64,000 nt of DNA, from assembly GCF_900465345.1 (NCBI RefSeq), contig NZ_UEGO01000004.1, positions 1-64,000 on the forward strand, written 5' to 3'. Below the pieces are notes generated by a model. That model was not told the origin of the DNA. It made no database searches and saw nothing but the letters and a program-made list of their open reading frames with translations. Shown here piece by piece: positions 37,884 to 46,857 of this stretch (the first letter of the stretch is position 1; every line of letters starts with the position of its first letter). Origin of the DNA: Asaia bogorensis (GTDB lineage: Bacteria; Pseudomonadota; Alphaproteobacteria; Acetobacterales; Acetobacteraceae). The position numbers and the translations under genes are program-made.

Positions 37884-38930
37884 TCAGGCGGAAGTCAGGC
37901 CGGATTTCTGCCATGCGGGCGGGCAGGCTTCGCGAATCAGTGCTTCGAGCAGATCGATCGCCATATCGCTGTCATTCAGACATGGAATGAGGGTCAGTTC
38001 CTCACCTCCCGCCTCAATGAACTCGTCACGCAGCTCGTGGCCGATCTCATCCAGCGTCTCGATGCAATCGCTGATGAAGCCGGGCATGATGACAGCGATA
38101 CGGGTTATCCCCTGCTCTGGCAGCGCCGTCACGAAAGGTGCCGTATAGGGCTGCACCCATTCCATCGGCCCAAAACGCGACTGGTAAGTGATCGGCATCT
38201 GTTCTTCGCTCACATTCAGAGCGTCACGCAGGGCGCGGATCGTTCTGACGCAGTCATCGGGGTAGTAATCCCCCTTATCCACGCAAAGCTTTGGCAAGCC
38301 GTGAAAGGAGGCGACAATACGCTGCGGTTTCCAGCTCAGCCCCGCCAGATGGTCACGCACGCTCTTTTCGAGCCCAGCGATATAGACAGGATGATCAGGA
38401 AAAGCCGGAATGGTCTGAATGGCGGGCTGACGGCGCAGCGTCATGAGCGTGCGAAACAGCTGATCATTGGCTGTCGCAGTCGTGGTGGCGCTGTATTGCG
38501 GATAGAGCGAGAGATAGAGGATGCGGTCACATCCCTGATCCATCAGCTCCTCGACAGCCTCACCAATTGAAGGTTTGCCATAGCGCATACCCCAGGCTAC
38601 CGGCACATCGGCGCCAAGGCGCTCAGCCAGCTTCTCCGCCTGGGCACGGGTGTAAACGCGCAGCGGACTGGCGTCTTCTTCACGGTTCCAGATACGGGCG
38701 TAGGCTTCGCCGCTCTTGGAAGGGCGTGTCGTGAGAACGACGCCTTGAAGAATGGGCTGCCAGATGGCTGGCGGTGCCTCGATCACACGACGGTCAGAGA
38801 GAAACTCGCCAAGATAGCGACGGACCGAGAAGAAATCGGTGCCTTCAGGCGTGCCAAGATTGGCAATGAGGACACCCGTCTTGCCTTCCGGCGGTGTCGC
38901 AGTCGCGGGGATCTTGTTATTGAAGGCCAT
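37884..38930 (-). CDS. hemH: Ferrochelatase
   Basis: Inserts Fe2+ into protoporphyrin IX, last step of haem synthesis. The 348 residues begin (after a short tail) with GVLIANLGTPEGTDFFSVRRYL and contain VAWGMRYGKPSI, ILYLSLYPQYS, IVASFHGLPKLCVDKGD (with the catalytic His), TYQSRFGPMEWVQPY and the C-terminal IMPGFISDCIETLDEIGHE. These are all ferrochelatase landmarks. Peripheral to the inner membrane. Confidence 0.96.
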   Translation of the reverse strand: MAFNNKIPATATPPEGKTGVLIANLGTPEGTDFFSVRRYLGEFLSDRRVIEAPPAIWQPILQGVVLTTRPSKSGEAYARIWNREEDASPLRVYTRAQAEKLAERLGADVPVAWGMRYGKPSIGEAVEELMDQGCDRILYLSLYPQYSATTTATANDQLFRTLMTLRRQPAIQTIPAFPDHPVYIAGLEKSVRDHLAGLSWKPQRIVASFHGLPKLCVDKGDYYPDDCVRTIRALRDALNVSEEQMPITYQSRFGPMEWVQPYTAPFVTALPEQGITRIAVIMPGFISDCIETLDEIGHELRDEFIEAGGEELTLIPCLNDSDMAIDLLEALIREACPPAWQKSGLTSA

Positions 38931-38972
38931 GTCTCTCTATCGGCTTACTGACTCAGGAGAGACAAAAACCGC

Positions 38973-39095
38973 TCAACGCGCTGACGGTTTCCGTTTGACG
39001 CGCACCGGAATGGCTTTGGGTACAGGCGCCATGCGCAGGAGACCAAGCGCAGCGAGGGCAAACAGACCAGCGGCCAGAGTGTCGATAACAGCCAT
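38973..39095 (-). CDS. Candidate 40-residue single-helix membrane protein
   Basis: MAVIDTLAAGLFALAALGLL is followed by RMAPVPKAIPVRVKRKPSAR: one hydrophobic helix and a strongly basic tail, consistent with an inner-membrane anchor with a cytoplasmic tail. GGAG lies six bases before the ATG at 39095. It lies between asd and hemH on the same strand. No family was recognised. Confidence 0.45.
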   Translation of the reverse strand: MAVIDTLAAGLFALAALGLLRMAPVPKAIPVRVKRKPSAR

Positions 39096-39222
39096 TGTCA
39101 TCTCCGTTCGGACCCTTGCAGCACAACCCTGCATCCGCCCTTGAAGGGAGTTTGGCACTGCGCCGGGTCTGCGCAATGCCAAAATTACAATAATGACAAA
39201 TATGTAATATAAGAACCCGCAA

Positions 39223-40248
39223 TCAGGCCTTCTGCTTGATCAGATCGAGCGCAATCAGGGCTTCAGCGATCTGTACTGCGTTCAGCGCAGCACCTTTGCG
39301 CAGATTATCCGAGACACACCACAGCGCCAGACCATTCTCCACCGAGTCGTCAATACGCAGGCGCGAAACATAGGTCGCGTCCTCGCCCACGCACTCGATC
39401 GGGGTGACGTAGCCGCCGTCGTCACGCTCATCGCGCAGAATCACACCATCGGCCTCGCGCAGGGCCTCGCGGGCACGCGCCAGATCGACGGGTTCCTCGC
39501 ACTCGATATTGATCGCCTCGGAGTGACCGATGAAGACGGGCACACGCACACAGGTTGCCGCAACCTTGATGTCGGGATCGAGAATCTTGCGTGTCTCGAC
39601 CGCCATCTTCCACTCTTCCTTGGTGGAGCCATCGGGCATGAAGCTGTCGATATGCGGAATGACGTTGAACGCAATCTGCTTGGTGAACTGGGCGATAGTC
39701 GGCGGATCGCCTACAAAGCTGCCCTTGCACTGGGCAAACAGCTCATCCATGCCATCCTTGCCAGCGCCGGAAACTGCCTGATAGGTCGACACCACAATAC
39801 GCTTGATGGTGAACAGATCATGCAGCGGCTTGAGCGCAACCACCATCTGCGCTGTCGAGCAGTTGGGGTTGGCGATGATGTTGCGCTTCATCTTCTTCAG
39901 CGCATTCGCGTTTACTTCAGGCACCACCAGCGGCACGTCCGGCTCCATACGGAAATGCGAGGTATTGTCGATCACGATGCACCCGGCCGCTGCCGCACGC
40001 GGCGCGTGCACAGCAGAAACCGACGCGCCGGGTGAGAACAGGGCGATATCCCAGCCGGTGAAGTCAAACGTCTCGAGGTTCTGGATCTTGAGAATTTTCT
40101 TGTCGCCAAACGAGACGTCCTGCCCCGTGGAGCGGGCCGAAGCCAGCGCTGCCACTTCGGACACAGGAAAATCTCTCTCGGCAAGAATGCGCAGGAGTTC
40201 ACGACCTACAGCACCAGTCGCGCCAACGACCGCAACGCGGTATCCCAT
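39223..40248 (-). CDS. asd: Aspartate-semialdehyde dehydrogenase
   Basis: Reduces aspartyl phosphate to aspartate semialdehyde, the branch point for lysine, threonine and methionine. From the ATG at 40248, 341 residues: N-terminal VAVVGATGAVGRELL (NADP-binding), FSPGASVSAVHAP, the catalytic Cys in ANPNCSTAQMVVAL (C130), and VSTYQAVSGAGKDGM and RVPVFIGHSEAI downstream. GAGGT lies nine bases upstream; an in-frame GTG at 40254 is less well placed. Confidence 0.96.
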   Translation of the reverse strand: MGYRVAVVGATGAVGRELLRILAERDFPVSEVAALASARSTGQDVSFGDKKILKIQNLETFDFTGWDIALFSPGASVSAVHAPRAAAAGCIVIDNTSHFRMEPDVPLVVPEVNANALKKMKRNIIANPNCSTAQMVVALKPLHDLFTIKRIVVSTYQAVSGAGKDGMDELFAQCKGSFVGDPPTIAQFTKQIAFNVIPHIDSFMPDGSTKEEWKMAVETRKILDPDIKVAATCVRVPVFIGHSEAINIECEEPVDLARAREALREADGVILRDERDDGGYVTPIECVGEDATYVSRLRIDDSVENGLALWCVSDNLRKGAALNAVQIAEALIALDLIKQKA

Positions 40249-40304
40249 AATCACATTACCTCAGTCAGAATTCGATCGTCATCACGCCGGGCGTCATGAC
40301 CGTT

Positions 40305-40943
40305 TCATCGGGCGAATGACAGGCGCTTGAACAGCGCTGACAGCCGATGACGGCGCAGTTCATAGCGCGCCTTGTTATTTGTGGCCATGTAATTCAGCTG
40401 AATAGTGTAGCGCGGGCCGACATACTGCCTGTGACCATGCCAGGTTTTCGGCCCATTCGGGAAAATGAGCAACGTACCGTGGGCGGGCTTCACCTCAACC
40501 TCGTAATCCTCAAGATTATCGGGGCCGTTCAGCAGGCGCAGGCAGCCTTCCTGTGCAGACCAGGCGGCGCTTTCGGGATTCAGGTAAAGCAGGATCGTAA
40601 CGAGCTTGGCTTCTGAATCACGATGGATACGCCCGTCCTTTTCACGGGTGCGGCCACGCAGGGTGAGCATGCTCGGTGCATCTTCGATGGCGAGGCCGAA
40701 TTTCTGCGCCACGATCTTCTTGAGCCGCGGACCCTGCAGTTCCTTCGTCAGTGCCCTGACTGTCGGGTGCAGCCGCAGACCCTCCGGGGGGAAGGACCCG
40801 CCGGACTTCATCTCGGGCATCAGGTTGATGAGTGTCTGGAGGTCCTCTTCGCGTACGAAGTTCGGGACAACCACATGTCTGAACGGTGCCTCGCTGATCG
40901 GGGTCCGTTCAAGGGCTTCATACTGAAGAGCGATCTGTGACAT
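40305..40943 (-). CDS. 2OG-Fe(II) oxygenase family protein
   Basis: A 212-residue double-stranded beta-helix oxygenase. The metal ligands fit HRD (H107, D109) in GRIHRDSEAKL and a distal His in TWHGHRQY (H169 or H171); R178 in GPRYTIQLNY would bind 2-oxoglutarate. PSMLTLRGRTREKDG precedes the first ligands. Such proteins hydroxylate proteins, small molecules or alkylated bases. Neighbours give no clue, so the substrate is unknown. Confidence 0.82.
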   Translation of the reverse strand: MSQIALQYEALERTPISEAPFRHVVVPNFVREEDLQTLINLMPEMKSGGSFPPEGLRLHPTVRALTKELQGPRLKKIVAQKFGLAIEDAPSMLTLRGRTREKDGRIHRDSEAKLVTILLYLNPESAAWSAQEGCLRLLNGPDNLEDYEVEVKPAHGTLLIFPNGPKTWHGHRQYVGPRYTIQLNYMATNNKARYELRRHRLSALFKRLSFAR

Positions 40944-40988
40944 GGAGGGCGAGCCTATTCCTGCTCCCTCCGGCGCACAAGAGGCTTG

Positions 40989-41300
40989 CTAGCCCTTCAT
41001 GCGGTGATGCAGGTGGCGCACCGCACTGTTGCGTACATACTGTGTATATCCCGCCCCGATACGGTCGGTATCGGAGAAGCACGAACGCATGGACACAGCC
41101 CCTTCAGCGGGCTTTTCGTCGGGGGTGTAGGCCGTTCTGACCAGATGGGGTGCCCGCGTGCAGCGCAAGGGGGCCCGGCTGTCGAAATCGAGATGACGCC
41201 CTTGCTGCTCGACCGGGCGTTCGGGAGTCGCCCAGGCACAGGACACGCCCTGTGACAGTAGCGAAATCGTGAATACCGCGAGTGCGGGCATGCAGCGCAT
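40989..41300 (-). CDS. Small exported protein of unknown function
   Basis: A 103-residue protein with a typical signal peptide (MRCMPALAVFTISLLSQGVS, cleavage near CAWA). The mature part is basic, with cysteines in APLRCTRAP and MRSCFS that could form a disulfide, and ends HLHHRMKG. GGAGG lies eight bases before the ATG at 41300, which supports translation. No domain was recognised; it stands alone upstream of, and divergent from, sucA. Confidence 0.65.
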   Translation of the reverse strand: MRCMPALAVFTISLLSQGVSCAWATPERPVEQQGRHLDFDSRAPLRCTRAPHLVRTAYTPDEKPAEGAVSMRSCFSDTDRIGAGYTQYVRNSAVRHLHHRMKG

Positions 41301-41572
41301 GACAGACCCCTCCAAACTGCAATATCGGAATATCATGTGATGGGTTAGACCACACGACGCTCTGGTGCGGAGTCTATAGACGGCAAGCAGGATTGAAAGT
41401 TTCGACTCTTTCTGATGCCGTCTGCAGAACGTGCGATTGTGAACTGAAATCGTTCGGAAAAGTTTTATGCTTGTTGCTGATCGGCAAGAGTTTCATGGTT
41501 GTTTCCGCCATGAGGGTGCCATTTTAAGTCGATATCCAGTTCCGGACGAGTCAGCCGGGGAGGGCTGCAAGC

Positions 41573-44461
41573 ATGGGTGAGATCGGTTCGTTACCAACGG
41601 CGCTGAATGGCGCCAACACCGTCTATCTGGCGGATCTGCATGCGAAGTGGGCTGCCGATCCCCGCAGTGTGGACCCCTCCTTCGCCGATCTGTTCAGGGC
41701 ACTCGATGCCGAACAGGAAGCAGCCCAGCAAGCCGCCAAGCTGAATCCCGCTGACCGGGCCGCCTGGGGTGAGCAGGCCTCGCTGCTCGACGCACGCAGT
41801 CCGGCGGGACCGGCAGCCCGGGCAACCGGCGAATTTTCGGCCACCGATCTGCTCTCAAGCGTGGATGACAGCGTTCGCGCCATTCAGCTTGTCCGGGCCT
41901 ATCGTGTCCGTGGCCATCTTGAGGCGCGTCTCGACCCGCTGGGTCTGCAGGTTCCGAAATCCTACACCGAGCTGGACCCCGCGACATACGGGTTTGGTCC
42001 CAATGACCGCGACCGCCCGATCTATCTGGGGCAGATGGTCAGCTCGCTTCTGCCCGAACGCGCCAGCGCCACCATCAACGAGCTTCTCGCCGCGCTGCGC
42101 CAAACCTATTGCGGCCCGATCGGTGTCGAATACATGCATATCCAGGACGCCGCCCAGCGTCTTTGGCTTCAGCACCGCCTTGAGGGCGATGACTGGCGAC
42201 GCATGTTCTCGGCAGCCGAGAAAAAGACCATCCTCAATCAGCTGACCGAGGCCGAAGGCTTCGAAAGCTTCTGCCAGAAGCGCTTCACCGGCACGAAGCG
42301 CTTTGGCCTTGAAGGCAGCGAGGTCACCATTCCGGTGCTTCATGCCATCATTGAGCAATCCGCGCAGCAGGGCACACGCAGCGTCTCTGTCGGCATGGCG
42401 CATCGTGGCCGTCTGAACGTGATGGCCAATGTCGTGCAAAAGCCCTTCGCCGCCATATTCTCCGAATTCGCCGGGGCCTCGTTCAAGCCGACCGATGTGC
42501 AGGGCTCAGGCGATGTGAAATATCATCTGGGTACTGCCGCCACGCTGCATGTCTCGAATGAGAAGGTGCGTGTCACCCTTCTGCCCAACCCATCGCATCT
42601 TGAGGCGGTCGATCCGGTCGTGGTGGGACGCGTACGCGCCATCCAGGATTCAGAAGGCTGTGTCGGGCTCGAAAACCGCTATCGCCATCTCGGCCTGCTG
42701 ATCCACGGCGATGCTGCCTTTGCCGGTCAGGGCATCGTTTACGAGACGATGGCCATGTCCCAGCTCATCGGCTATCGCACCGGCGGCACGGTTCATGTGG
42801 TCACGAACAACCAGATCGGTTTCACGACCATTTCGGCCCATGCCCATTCGGGCTTTTACTGCACCGATATCGCCAAGGCCGTGCATGCACCAATCCTGCA
42901 TGTGAATGGTGACGAGCCCGAAGCCGCCGCCTATTGCGCGCGCCTTGCAGCCGATTACCGTCGCGAATTCGCGGCAGATGTGGTGATCGATCTGGTCTGC
43001 TATCGCCGTCATGGACATAATGAGGCCGACGAACCGGCCTTCACCCAGCCCACCATGTACAAGGCCATTGCCGCTCGCCCGACTACGCGTGCGCTCTATG
43101 CCAAAAAGCTGGCACGCCAGAAGGTGATCGATGCCGAGACGGCCGATGACCAGTTCCAGTATTTCCAGGATCATCTGCAGGAGCAGTTCGAAGCTGCGAA
43201 ATCCTACGAACCCAGCCGCGAAGACTGGCTGGAGTGCAATCAGGATCCCTCGCGTCTGTCTGACGAACCACTGCGTGAGCAGCCGGTGACTGGCATCAGC
43301 ATTTCGGGTCTGCAACGCGTGGGCGCAGCCCTCACACGCATCCCGGAAGATTTTGCCCTGCACCCGCGCCTGCGCCGCGTCATCCAGGCACGTGGCCAGG
43401 CCATCGAGACGGGTGCTGGAATCGACTGGGCGCTGGGTGAAGCCCTCGCCTTCGGTTCGCTGCTGCTTCAGCATCATCCTGTGCGCCTGTCAGGCGAGGA
43501 TTGCCAGCGCGGGACATTCAGCCAGCGCCACGCCGTTCTGGTCGACCAGATCAATCAGAGCGACTATGTGCCGCTAAACAACATTGCCGATGGTCAGGCC
43601 CGCATCGAGGTCTATAACTCGCTGCTGTCCGAGTTCGGTGTGCTTGGCTTCGAATATGGCTACACGCTGGCCGCGCCCAATTCACTGGTGCTGTGGGAGG
43701 CGCAGTTTGGCGATTTCGCCAACGGGGCGCAGGTCATCATCGACCAGTTCATTGCATCGGGCGAGACGAAGTGGCTGCGTACGTCGGGCCTCGTGATGCT
43801 GCTGCCCCATGGTTATGAGGGCCAGGGGCCGGAGCACTCCTCTGCCCGTCTCGAACGCTATCTGCAGCTTTGCGCCGAGAACAATCTGCGCGTGTGCAAT
43901 ATCACCACCCCGGCGAATTACTTCCACGCCCTGCGTCGCCAGATTGCGCGTGAATGTCGCAAGCCGCTGATCATCATGACGCCCAAATCGCTGCTGCGTC
44001 ACAAGGAAGCCGTGTCTGAACTGGCCGATTTCGGACCCGAAACACGCTTCCGCACCGTCCTGCCCGAGACCGATACCCTGCTGCCCGATCAGGATATCAC
44101 CCGCGTGGTGCTGTGCTCGGGCAAGGTCTATTATGATCTGCGTGCTGCCCGCCGTGACAGCAACCGTGACAATGTGGCGATCCTGCGCCTTGAGCAGCTC
44201 TATCCCTTCCCCCGTGATGTGCTGTCGCAGCAACTTGCCCGCTACCCCAATGCGCAGATCATCTGGTGTCAGGAAGAATCGCAGAATGGCGGTGCCTGGG
44301 CCTTTGTCGATCGTCGTATCGAGAACTCGGCCGAACGGTGTAATCACGCTCATCCGCGCCCGATCTATGTCGGCCGCAAGGCGTCTGCCTCGCCGGCCAC
44401 CGGTCTTGCAAGCGAACATATGGCCGAACAGGCTGCCCTCGTACAGGAAGCTCTGGGCTAA
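41573..44461 (+). CDS. sucA: 2-oxoglutarate dehydrogenase E1 component
   Basis: ThDP-dependent decarboxylase of the TCA-cycle 2-oxoglutarate dehydrogenase complex. The 962 residues start with the E2-binding type segment NTVYLADLHAKWAADP and DPSFADLF. Core motifs include GMAHRGRLNVMANVV, TLLPNPSHLEAVDPVVVG, GDAAFAGQGIVYE, NNQIGFTT, CYRRHGHNEADEP and the C-terminal QYHSSARLERYLQL-like EGQGPEHSSARLERYLQL. GGGAGG lies nine bases upstream. It is transcribed toward sucB-lpd, not with them. Confidence 0.97.
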   Translation: MGEIGSLPTALNGANTVYLADLHAKWAADPRSVDPSFADLFRALDAEQEAAQQAAKLNPADRAAWGEQASLLDARSPAGPAARATGEFSATDLLSSVDDSVRAIQLVRAYRVRGHLEARLDPLGLQVPKSYTELDPATYGFGPNDRDRPIYLGQMVSSLLPERASATINELLAALRQTYCGPIGVEYMHIQDAAQRLWLQHRLEGDDWRRMFSAAEKKTILNQLTEAEGFESFCQKRFTGTKRFGLEGSEVTIPVLHAIIEQSAQQGTRSVSVGMAHRGRLNVMANVVQKPFAAIFSEFAGASFKPTDVQGSGDVKYHLGTAATLHVSNEKVRVTLLPNPSHLEAVDPVVVGRVRAIQDSEGCVGLENRYRHLGLLIHGDAAFAGQGIVYETMAMSQLIGYRTGGTVHVVTNNQIGFTTISAHAHSGFYCTDIAKAVHAPILHVNGDEPEAAAYCARLAADYRREFAADVVIDLVCYRRHGHNEADEPAFTQPTMYKAIAARPTTRALYAKKLARQKVIDAETADDQFQYFQDHLQEQFEAAKSYEPSREDWLECNQDPSRLSDEPLREQPVTGISISGLQRVGAALTRIPEDFALHPRLRRVIQARGQAIETGAGIDWALGEALAFGSLLLQHHPVRLSGEDCQRGTFSQRHAVLVDQINQSDYVPLNNIADGQARIEVYNSLLSEFGVLGFEYGYTLAAPNSLVLWEAQFGDFANGAQVIIDQFIASGETKWLRTSGLVMLLPHGYEGQGPEHSSARLERYLQLCAENNLRVCNITTPANYFHALRRQIARECRKPLIIMTPKSLLRHKEAVSELADFGPETRFRTVLPETDTLLPDQDITRVVLCSGKVYYDLRAARRDSNRDNVAILRLEQLYPFPRDVLSQQLARYPNAQIIWCQEESQNGGAWAFVDRRIENSAERCNHAHPRPIYVGRKASASPATGLASEHMAEQAALVQEALG

Positions 44462-44473
44462 AGCCGCTTGATC

Positions 44474-44511
44474 GACAGGTCCCGGCTGAAAACTGTTAGC
44501 CGGGACCTGTC
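44474..44511. terminator. Long hairpin after sucA
   Basis: GACAGGTCCCGGCT and AGCCGGGACCTGTC form a perfect 14-bp stem with a 10-base loop, 13 bases past the sucA stop. No T tract follows directly, so it may be an mRNA-stabilising or Rho-assisted 3' structure. Confidence 0.65.
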
Positions 44512-44677
44512 GAGGCGATCTTTGGATCGCTGTGCTATTTATAAAAAACTTGGCCTGTTGTCCCGGCAGGAGGCTGCACACGATCCGGCAGGACGTGAAC
44601 GCCGGTTATTCCCGCGGCCGTCAAACACTGTCTCCGCAGCTTCCCGATCCAGGATACCTTTCGAAAGATGGACCGCC

Positions 44678-45298
44678 CTATTCTGTCGGGTGATGGGCGA
44701 AATAATAGGTGTCGCTCAGAAAAAGATGCCGCTTCTGCGGTGAGGCTCGAAGATTCTGCGCTTCACGATCCAACCCATGCTGAACGTGTTCAGGGGTTAG
44801 CTCGCCCTTGGCCACTTCGTTGAGGATGTCATGAAATATGGCTTCATCCATACCGAGCGAAAAATTGACCCAATAATAGTCAACATATCCCCAGCGCCGG
44901 TCTGATGACAGCTCGGCCTCCAGCAAAACCTTCCCCCAGGAATAGCCCCCGATCCGATCCAGAACATGCTGGAGATCGCGGTAACCTTCCCGCTGACGTT
45001 GTGTGCAGAAATCAATCAGCCCATGAGAGCCTGGAGGATTCTTTGCAGGATCTTCATATTTCGCGGCCTCCTGCGTGCACCGATAAAGCGCCTTCCTTGC
45101 ATCGAACGGCGCGAGCTTCAGCGTATTGACCGAAGGTTTTTCATGCAGCAACGCCTGCGCATCGCGCATGGCGAGGGGGAAAGAAAGCGCGTCCCGATAG
45201 GCCTCGATACGCCAGATCAGTATCAGCACGCTGCAAACCAGAGCCCCTGACAAAAGCCAGATGGATGAACGTCTCGTCCTCACAATACAGGCAGGCAC
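44678..45298 (-). CDS. Hypothetical membrane-anchored protein
   Basis: A 206-residue protein of unknown function. Its N-terminus has a single hydrophobic helix (SSIWLLSGALVCSVLILIW, about residues 11-29) after basic residues, then a soluble, mostly helical domain with YRCTQEAAKYEDP, DFCTQRQREGYRDLQHVL and a Trp/Tyr-rich WGYVDYYWVNFSLGMDE stretch. GTG at 45298 is the assumed start; a GTG at 45283 (VRTRRSS) is another choice. It sits between convergent sucA and lpd; nothing links it to that complex besides position. Confidence 0.6.
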   Translation of the reverse strand: MPACIVRTRRSSIWLLSGALVCSVLILIWRIEAYRDALSFPLAMRDAQALLHEKPSVNTLKLAPFDARKALYRCTQEAAKYEDPAKNPPGSHGLIDFCTQRQREGYRDLQHVLDRIGGYSWGKVLLEAELSSDRRWGYVDYYWVNFSLGMDEAIFHDILNEVAKGELTPEHVQHGLDREAQNLRASPQKRHLFLSDTYYFAHHPTE

Positions 45299-45341
45299 AT
45301 TTTCAGGTTCATCTCAGATAACCAGTTACGCCTCACCACGG

Positions 45342-45379
45342 ACCCACGATCCCTGCGCGTCCAAGGATCGTGCTTGGGT
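45342..45379 (-). terminator. Hairpin after lpd
   Basis: ACCCACGATCC and GGATCGTGCTTGGGT pair (8-bp core stem CACGATCC/GGATCGTG with a bulge outward) just past the lpd stop. There is no T tract. Confidence 0.5.
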
Positions 45380-45395
45380 CGCCCTTCGGTAGAAA

Positions 45396-46817
45396 TCAGA
45401 GATGCAGGGCCCGGTCGAAAGCCCCCATAGCCGCTTCCTTGAAGGCTTCGGACAGGGTGGGGTGAGCGTGGCAGGCCAGAGCGACGTCCTCGGCACTGGC
45501 CTTGAAGGTCATGGCCAACGTGGCCTCGGCAATCAGCTCGCCCGCACAGGCCCCCAGAATATGTACACCGAGAATACGGTCTGTCTTGGCGTCTGTCAGA
45601 ACCTTCACGCCGCCATCTGTCGCTGCAATGGCACGGGCACGGGCGCTGGCCATGAACGGGAAGCTGCCCGTCTTGTAGGCTATGCCCTCCTGTTTGAGCT
45701 GTTCCTCGGTCTTGCCCACCATCGCAAATTCCGGCTGGGTATAGATAACCGAAGGGATTGCATCATAGGGAACATGCCCGGCGCGCCCTGCCAGTTGCTC
45801 GGCAAGCGCCAGACCTTCTTCCTCGGCCTTGTGCGCCAGCATTGGCCCGGCAATGACATCGCCAATGGCATAGATGCTGGGGCAGGACGTACGGAAATGC
45901 CCGTCAACAGGAATACGACCGGCCTCGTCAGGATCGATCCCGACAGCGCCCAGATCGAGACCCTGCGTGTAGGGTTTGCGACCGATCGCCACCAGAACCA
46001 CATCGGCTTCCAGCGTCTCGGTTTCTTCCTTCCCAACCTTTTGCAGCGTCAGGGCGAGGCTTTCACCCTCTGTTGCCACTTTGGTTACGCGGGTGGAAAG
46101 GCGGAATTTCAGGCCCAGCTTTTCGAGCGAACGCTGGAACTGACGCCCCAGACCACGGTCGAAACCCGGTGCGATATGGTCGCCATATTCGATGACAGTC
46201 ACTTCACTGCCAAGGCGCTTCCAGACGCTTCCCAGCTCCAGCCCGATCACACCCGCACCGATGACGGCCAGACGCTTCGGCACATTGTCCAGGCTGAGTG
46301 CGCCGGTCGAGGAAACGACGCGCTTCTCGTCAAAGGTCACACCGGGCAGGGCTGCGGGGGCGCTCCCTGTCGCAATCACGATGGATTGCGCCGTCACTGC
46401 CTCGCCGTTGATCGTGAGGCTATGCGGCCCTGTCAGGACAGCCTCGCCCACACGAAAGGTCACGTTGTTCTTGCGAAAGAGATATCCGATGCCCTTGACC
46501 GTATCCCCTACCACGCGCTCCTTGCGGGCCATCATCTGGCCGAGATTGAGCGTTGGCTTGACGTTATCTATGCCGAGCGACGCAAATTCGGTCTCGGCCT
46601 CGTGCAGGCGCTCCGAGCTGTGCAGCAGTGCCTTGGAGGGAATACACCCGACATTGAGGCATGTGCCGCCCGGCGTGTCGCGACGGTCGACGCAAAGCAC
46701 CTTCAGACCGCGCTGCGCGGCCTTGAGCGCACAGACATAACCGCCAGGGCCTGCGCCGATAACGGCCAGATCGAAATCACGGGTTTCGGACATGGCAGCT
46801 GCTTTCTCTTCGGACAT
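45396..46817 (-). CDS. lpd: Dihydrolipoyl dehydrogenase (E3)
   Basis: FAD protein reoxidising dihydrolipoamide on E2. The 473 residues have FDLAVIGAGPGGYVCAL (FAD), redox disulfide GGTCLNVGCIPSKALLH, NAD-binding VIGAGVIGLELGSVW, IYAIGDVIAGPMLAHKA and the C-terminal CHAHPTLSEAFKEA with the catalytic His-Glu. An internal ATG at 46793 (MSETRDFDL) is an alternative start. It lies 40 bases after sucB and belongs to that operon; it may also serve other lipoyl complexes. Confidence 0.95.
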   Translation of the reverse strand: MSEEKAAAMSETRDFDLAVIGAGPGGYVCALKAAQRGLKVLCVDRRDTPGGTCLNVGCIPSKALLHSSERLHEAETEFASLGIDNVKPTLNLGQMMARKERVVGDTVKGIGYLFRKNNVTFRVGEAVLTGPHSLTINGEAVTAQSIVIATGSAPAALPGVTFDEKRVVSSTGALSLDNVPKRLAVIGAGVIGLELGSVWKRLGSEVTVIEYGDHIAPGFDRGLGRQFQRSLEKLGLKFRLSTRVTKVATEGESLALTLQKVGKEETETLEADVVLVAIGRKPYTQGLDLGAVGIDPDEAGRIPVDGHFRTSCPSIYAIGDVIAGPMLAHKAEEEGLALAEQLAGRAGHVPYDAIPSVIYTQPEFAMVGKTEEQLKQEGIAYKTGSFPFMASARARAIAATDGGVKVLTDAKTDRILGVHILGACAGELIAEATLAMTFKASAEDVALACHAHPTLSEAFKEAAMGAFDRALHL

Positions 46818-46857
46818 CGGGATTATCGGGGCTCGGGCTTTTCAGACGCGACAGGCT

